Part shown: positions 57,601 through 60,600 of the stretch, in pieces
Numbering within the stretch: position 1 is the first letter of the stretch
Layout of the letters: every line of letters begins with the position of its first letter
Assembly (NCBI GenBank): GCA_013399895.1
Contig: VXBA01001784.1
Location: 62,001 to 126,000 of the forward strand
Direction of reading: 5' to 3'
Length of the DNA: 64,000 bases
Origin: Serilophus lunatus
Taxonomy: Eukaryota > Chordata > Aves > Passeriformes > Eurylaimidae
Position numbers and translations under genes: made by a program
Notes under the pieces: generated by a model
The model's database searches: none
Told to the model about the DNA's origin: nothing
What the model saw: only the letters and a program-made list of their open reading frames with translations

Positions 57601-60600
57601 GTTCAGGTTAACAAGAAGTATGCATTTAATTAACTACATTGCTTTAGCATCACAGGAGACACTTAGGAAAGGGGTAAAATTGCTGAAGGAAAACAAAAAT
57701 CACTTAAGACTGCCCTGTACAAACATTTAAATGTTGTTCGAACACAATCTGAAGACAGAAAACCACCTAGGAGTAAAAAATAAAATCAAAAATTAAAAGA
57801 AACCCTCCAACTTGGACAAATTTTAAAAAAATACAAGCAAAAGAGGACAGCCAGCTAGTCTTTTAACTGTGACTTCATTAAACATCTATGTTACTGGGAC
57901 CTGATCTTACTTTTTACTGCTGCTGCCTGCAATGCAGCAGGTGCTATACGATTAGAACTTTCAAATTCAATCTCACAGTGGAAACAAACATAGATCTTTG
58001 ACTAATTGCAACGAAAGTGATGTCTAAGAAGAGATGATGTCTTAGCAATTAATAAACAAGCTTATGAAGCCAATTACAAAACTCATACAGACCATTCTTA
58101 CCGCTTCCTCAGAAAGGTCACCTTTCGCAGTGAGATAGGTCACTCTGAACTGCTGAGCACTGTGATCTGAAATCTCCCACATCACTCTCAGACTTGAGGT
58201 TGTTTCATCATCTATAACAAGGTTTCTGATTCCTGTTCGAAAAACTAAGTCAAAAAATACTTAATTAACATTTTCTCAACTCTATTTTTAAATTTAAAAT
58301 AATTTAAATATTGTGCTGCCAGCACCAAGTAGCTGCAATTCCACTGAAGTCGTGGTGGGTCTCCACTATATGGGTAAACTATATGGGTAAACCCATATAG
58401 TTCAGTCATACTTGGGCTTAATAAGGTAAAAGCTGTAAGCACTTATTAAAACAATAGTGATCCTATACTGTCATTAACATATATTATCCCATCTGCTTCG
58501 TTTATCTTACTTGGCTTATGGAGCTTAAGAATAATCAAAACTAGAATGCTACAGAAGAGAAATAAGCCAGAAATGTTGCTCTTTAAAAGCCAGTTGTCTA
58601 ACTCCAGGGAAGAGAAACAGAACACACAGAATTAAATGAAATGCTAAAGAGTTTCCAAGCTCATATTTATAAAGGGAAAGTTAAGTTCTAGCTGAATTTT
58701 CCCAATTAGTCTGTACTCCTATGTAATACCACTGGTATCATTCGGAGTCCCTACAGTATGTGATGGGTTGCCTTCTCACCCACACGTGGTAGGTGCAGGA
58801 AGCTGTCCACATGCAGAAGGGTGTGCGACAGGAGCACGACAGTGAGAACCTTTCAGCAGTGATGGCTCTTCCCATCAGAATCTGGGATTATCAGCTCCTC
58901 AGCAGTATCACAGCTCTCTGCCCCTTGACCTAGTGGTGCGTATGGGGAGCCTTAGCACTGAGCATTCAGCCTTTAGACTGCTGACATTTGCTTGGCTTAC
59001 CTGCAGTGATGGGCTCAGAAGTTGTGGCACTGGTAGTAGTCACCGTGGTAGGTGTTGTAGTAGAACTTGCTACTGAAAAACAGCACTCATCTCACTAACA
59101 ATTCAACAAGACATCTAAGTCATAGCATTTTTCTTGTATTTCCAACTATGACAATGAAACTATGTGTTGACACCTACAAGTATCCCACACACTTCAGGCA
59201 TTTCAGAGACTACAAGGGAATTATTCATTTAATTTACTTTAGGCCCACATATATTTGTAGGATTAGCACTTAGATCTACAGATAAGACATAGTTATAAAC
59301 TGTATAATTAAATAAGAATGCATATATTTTCCCAGGCTCATGGCTGAACTATGCAAAATTAGACCATTTGTTAAGGTTGTCAGATTAATTAAATTGAAAG
59401 TTTTGACAGCACTTTATGTCTGTCCAAGTAAAGAACAGAAAGTAAACTCAGCAACACTGGGTAACAGCAGCATCATTTTGATGGGTAAGGGCTTCTTATC
59501 TGCACAGAAGGTTCAAGATTAAGCCTGCAATTAAGTTACTAAAAATCAAATAATTTCTTGAATTTTCTTGAATTTACATGTAAGAAATATAGTTGTTTAC
59601 TTAACCAAGTCATTACCCATAAAAAGAGAACAAAGCAAGCTTCCTGAAATACTGGTCACTGTTTTGATTAGAAACTATAAATCTATACTGTACACGATTG
59701 TCAAGTTTTATTTTTTTACTTCCATGTCAATGTCATAGGATGCCTGTATAAGCTTTTTGGAGCATTATTTCTTGCAAGAGTGAATTTACCACTAGTGAAC
59801 ATAAATTATATAAGTAAGAAAAGGGTACACTGAAAATGCCAAACATCTTAAATGAAATTCCTGTAAATTATTTACTCTAAAACATTTAACCCACATGTGT
59901 TCCAAAATCTGATATGCCTTCTCATAAAGAAGCCTATTCAAAGACTAAACATTGAAATATAGGATGGAAGAATATCTTCCCAGATCCAAAGGTTATTAAT
60001 ACCTCAGCTGAGATAGGGAGCCAAACCACCATTTTGACTGAATGCCATCTACCACATAATATTGAACAAGAAAAGGAAAAAAATACAGTCAGCAAGCCCT
60101 GGTGCTAAACCACCACATTCTTCAATATTATAGTTACCCAAAGATGAACTATATTTTTTTATATGTTATAAGCATCAAATCTAAATCACTTAAACATCTT
60201 TAAAAATGACAATCAAGTGTCTGTCTTACATGTAGCTCCAAGAACAGCAACAACTTCACTTTCACTTTCATCATCAAAAACTGCCAGCAAAGAAACTTCA
60301 TATTCTGTGTCAGGCAACAAACCCTCTATAACATGACTGTCTGCATCTCCATTTATGACAACCTAAGTAACACAGCAAGATTAAAGAGAATCAGTTCTGC
60401 ATTTGATTAATTTTCATGATTGATTAAAATGAAAGAATGAAAATGGATTCTGCTTTAAAATAAATGATATCTACATTCAGATCTGCCAAAAAAATTATTA
60501 GCTATATGGAAAGAAAAAGTATTACAGAATACATCTTGAAAATGTACAGTCTCATGCTTTCACCCACAACTAACTAACTGCTAAAGCTGACCATATGCAT

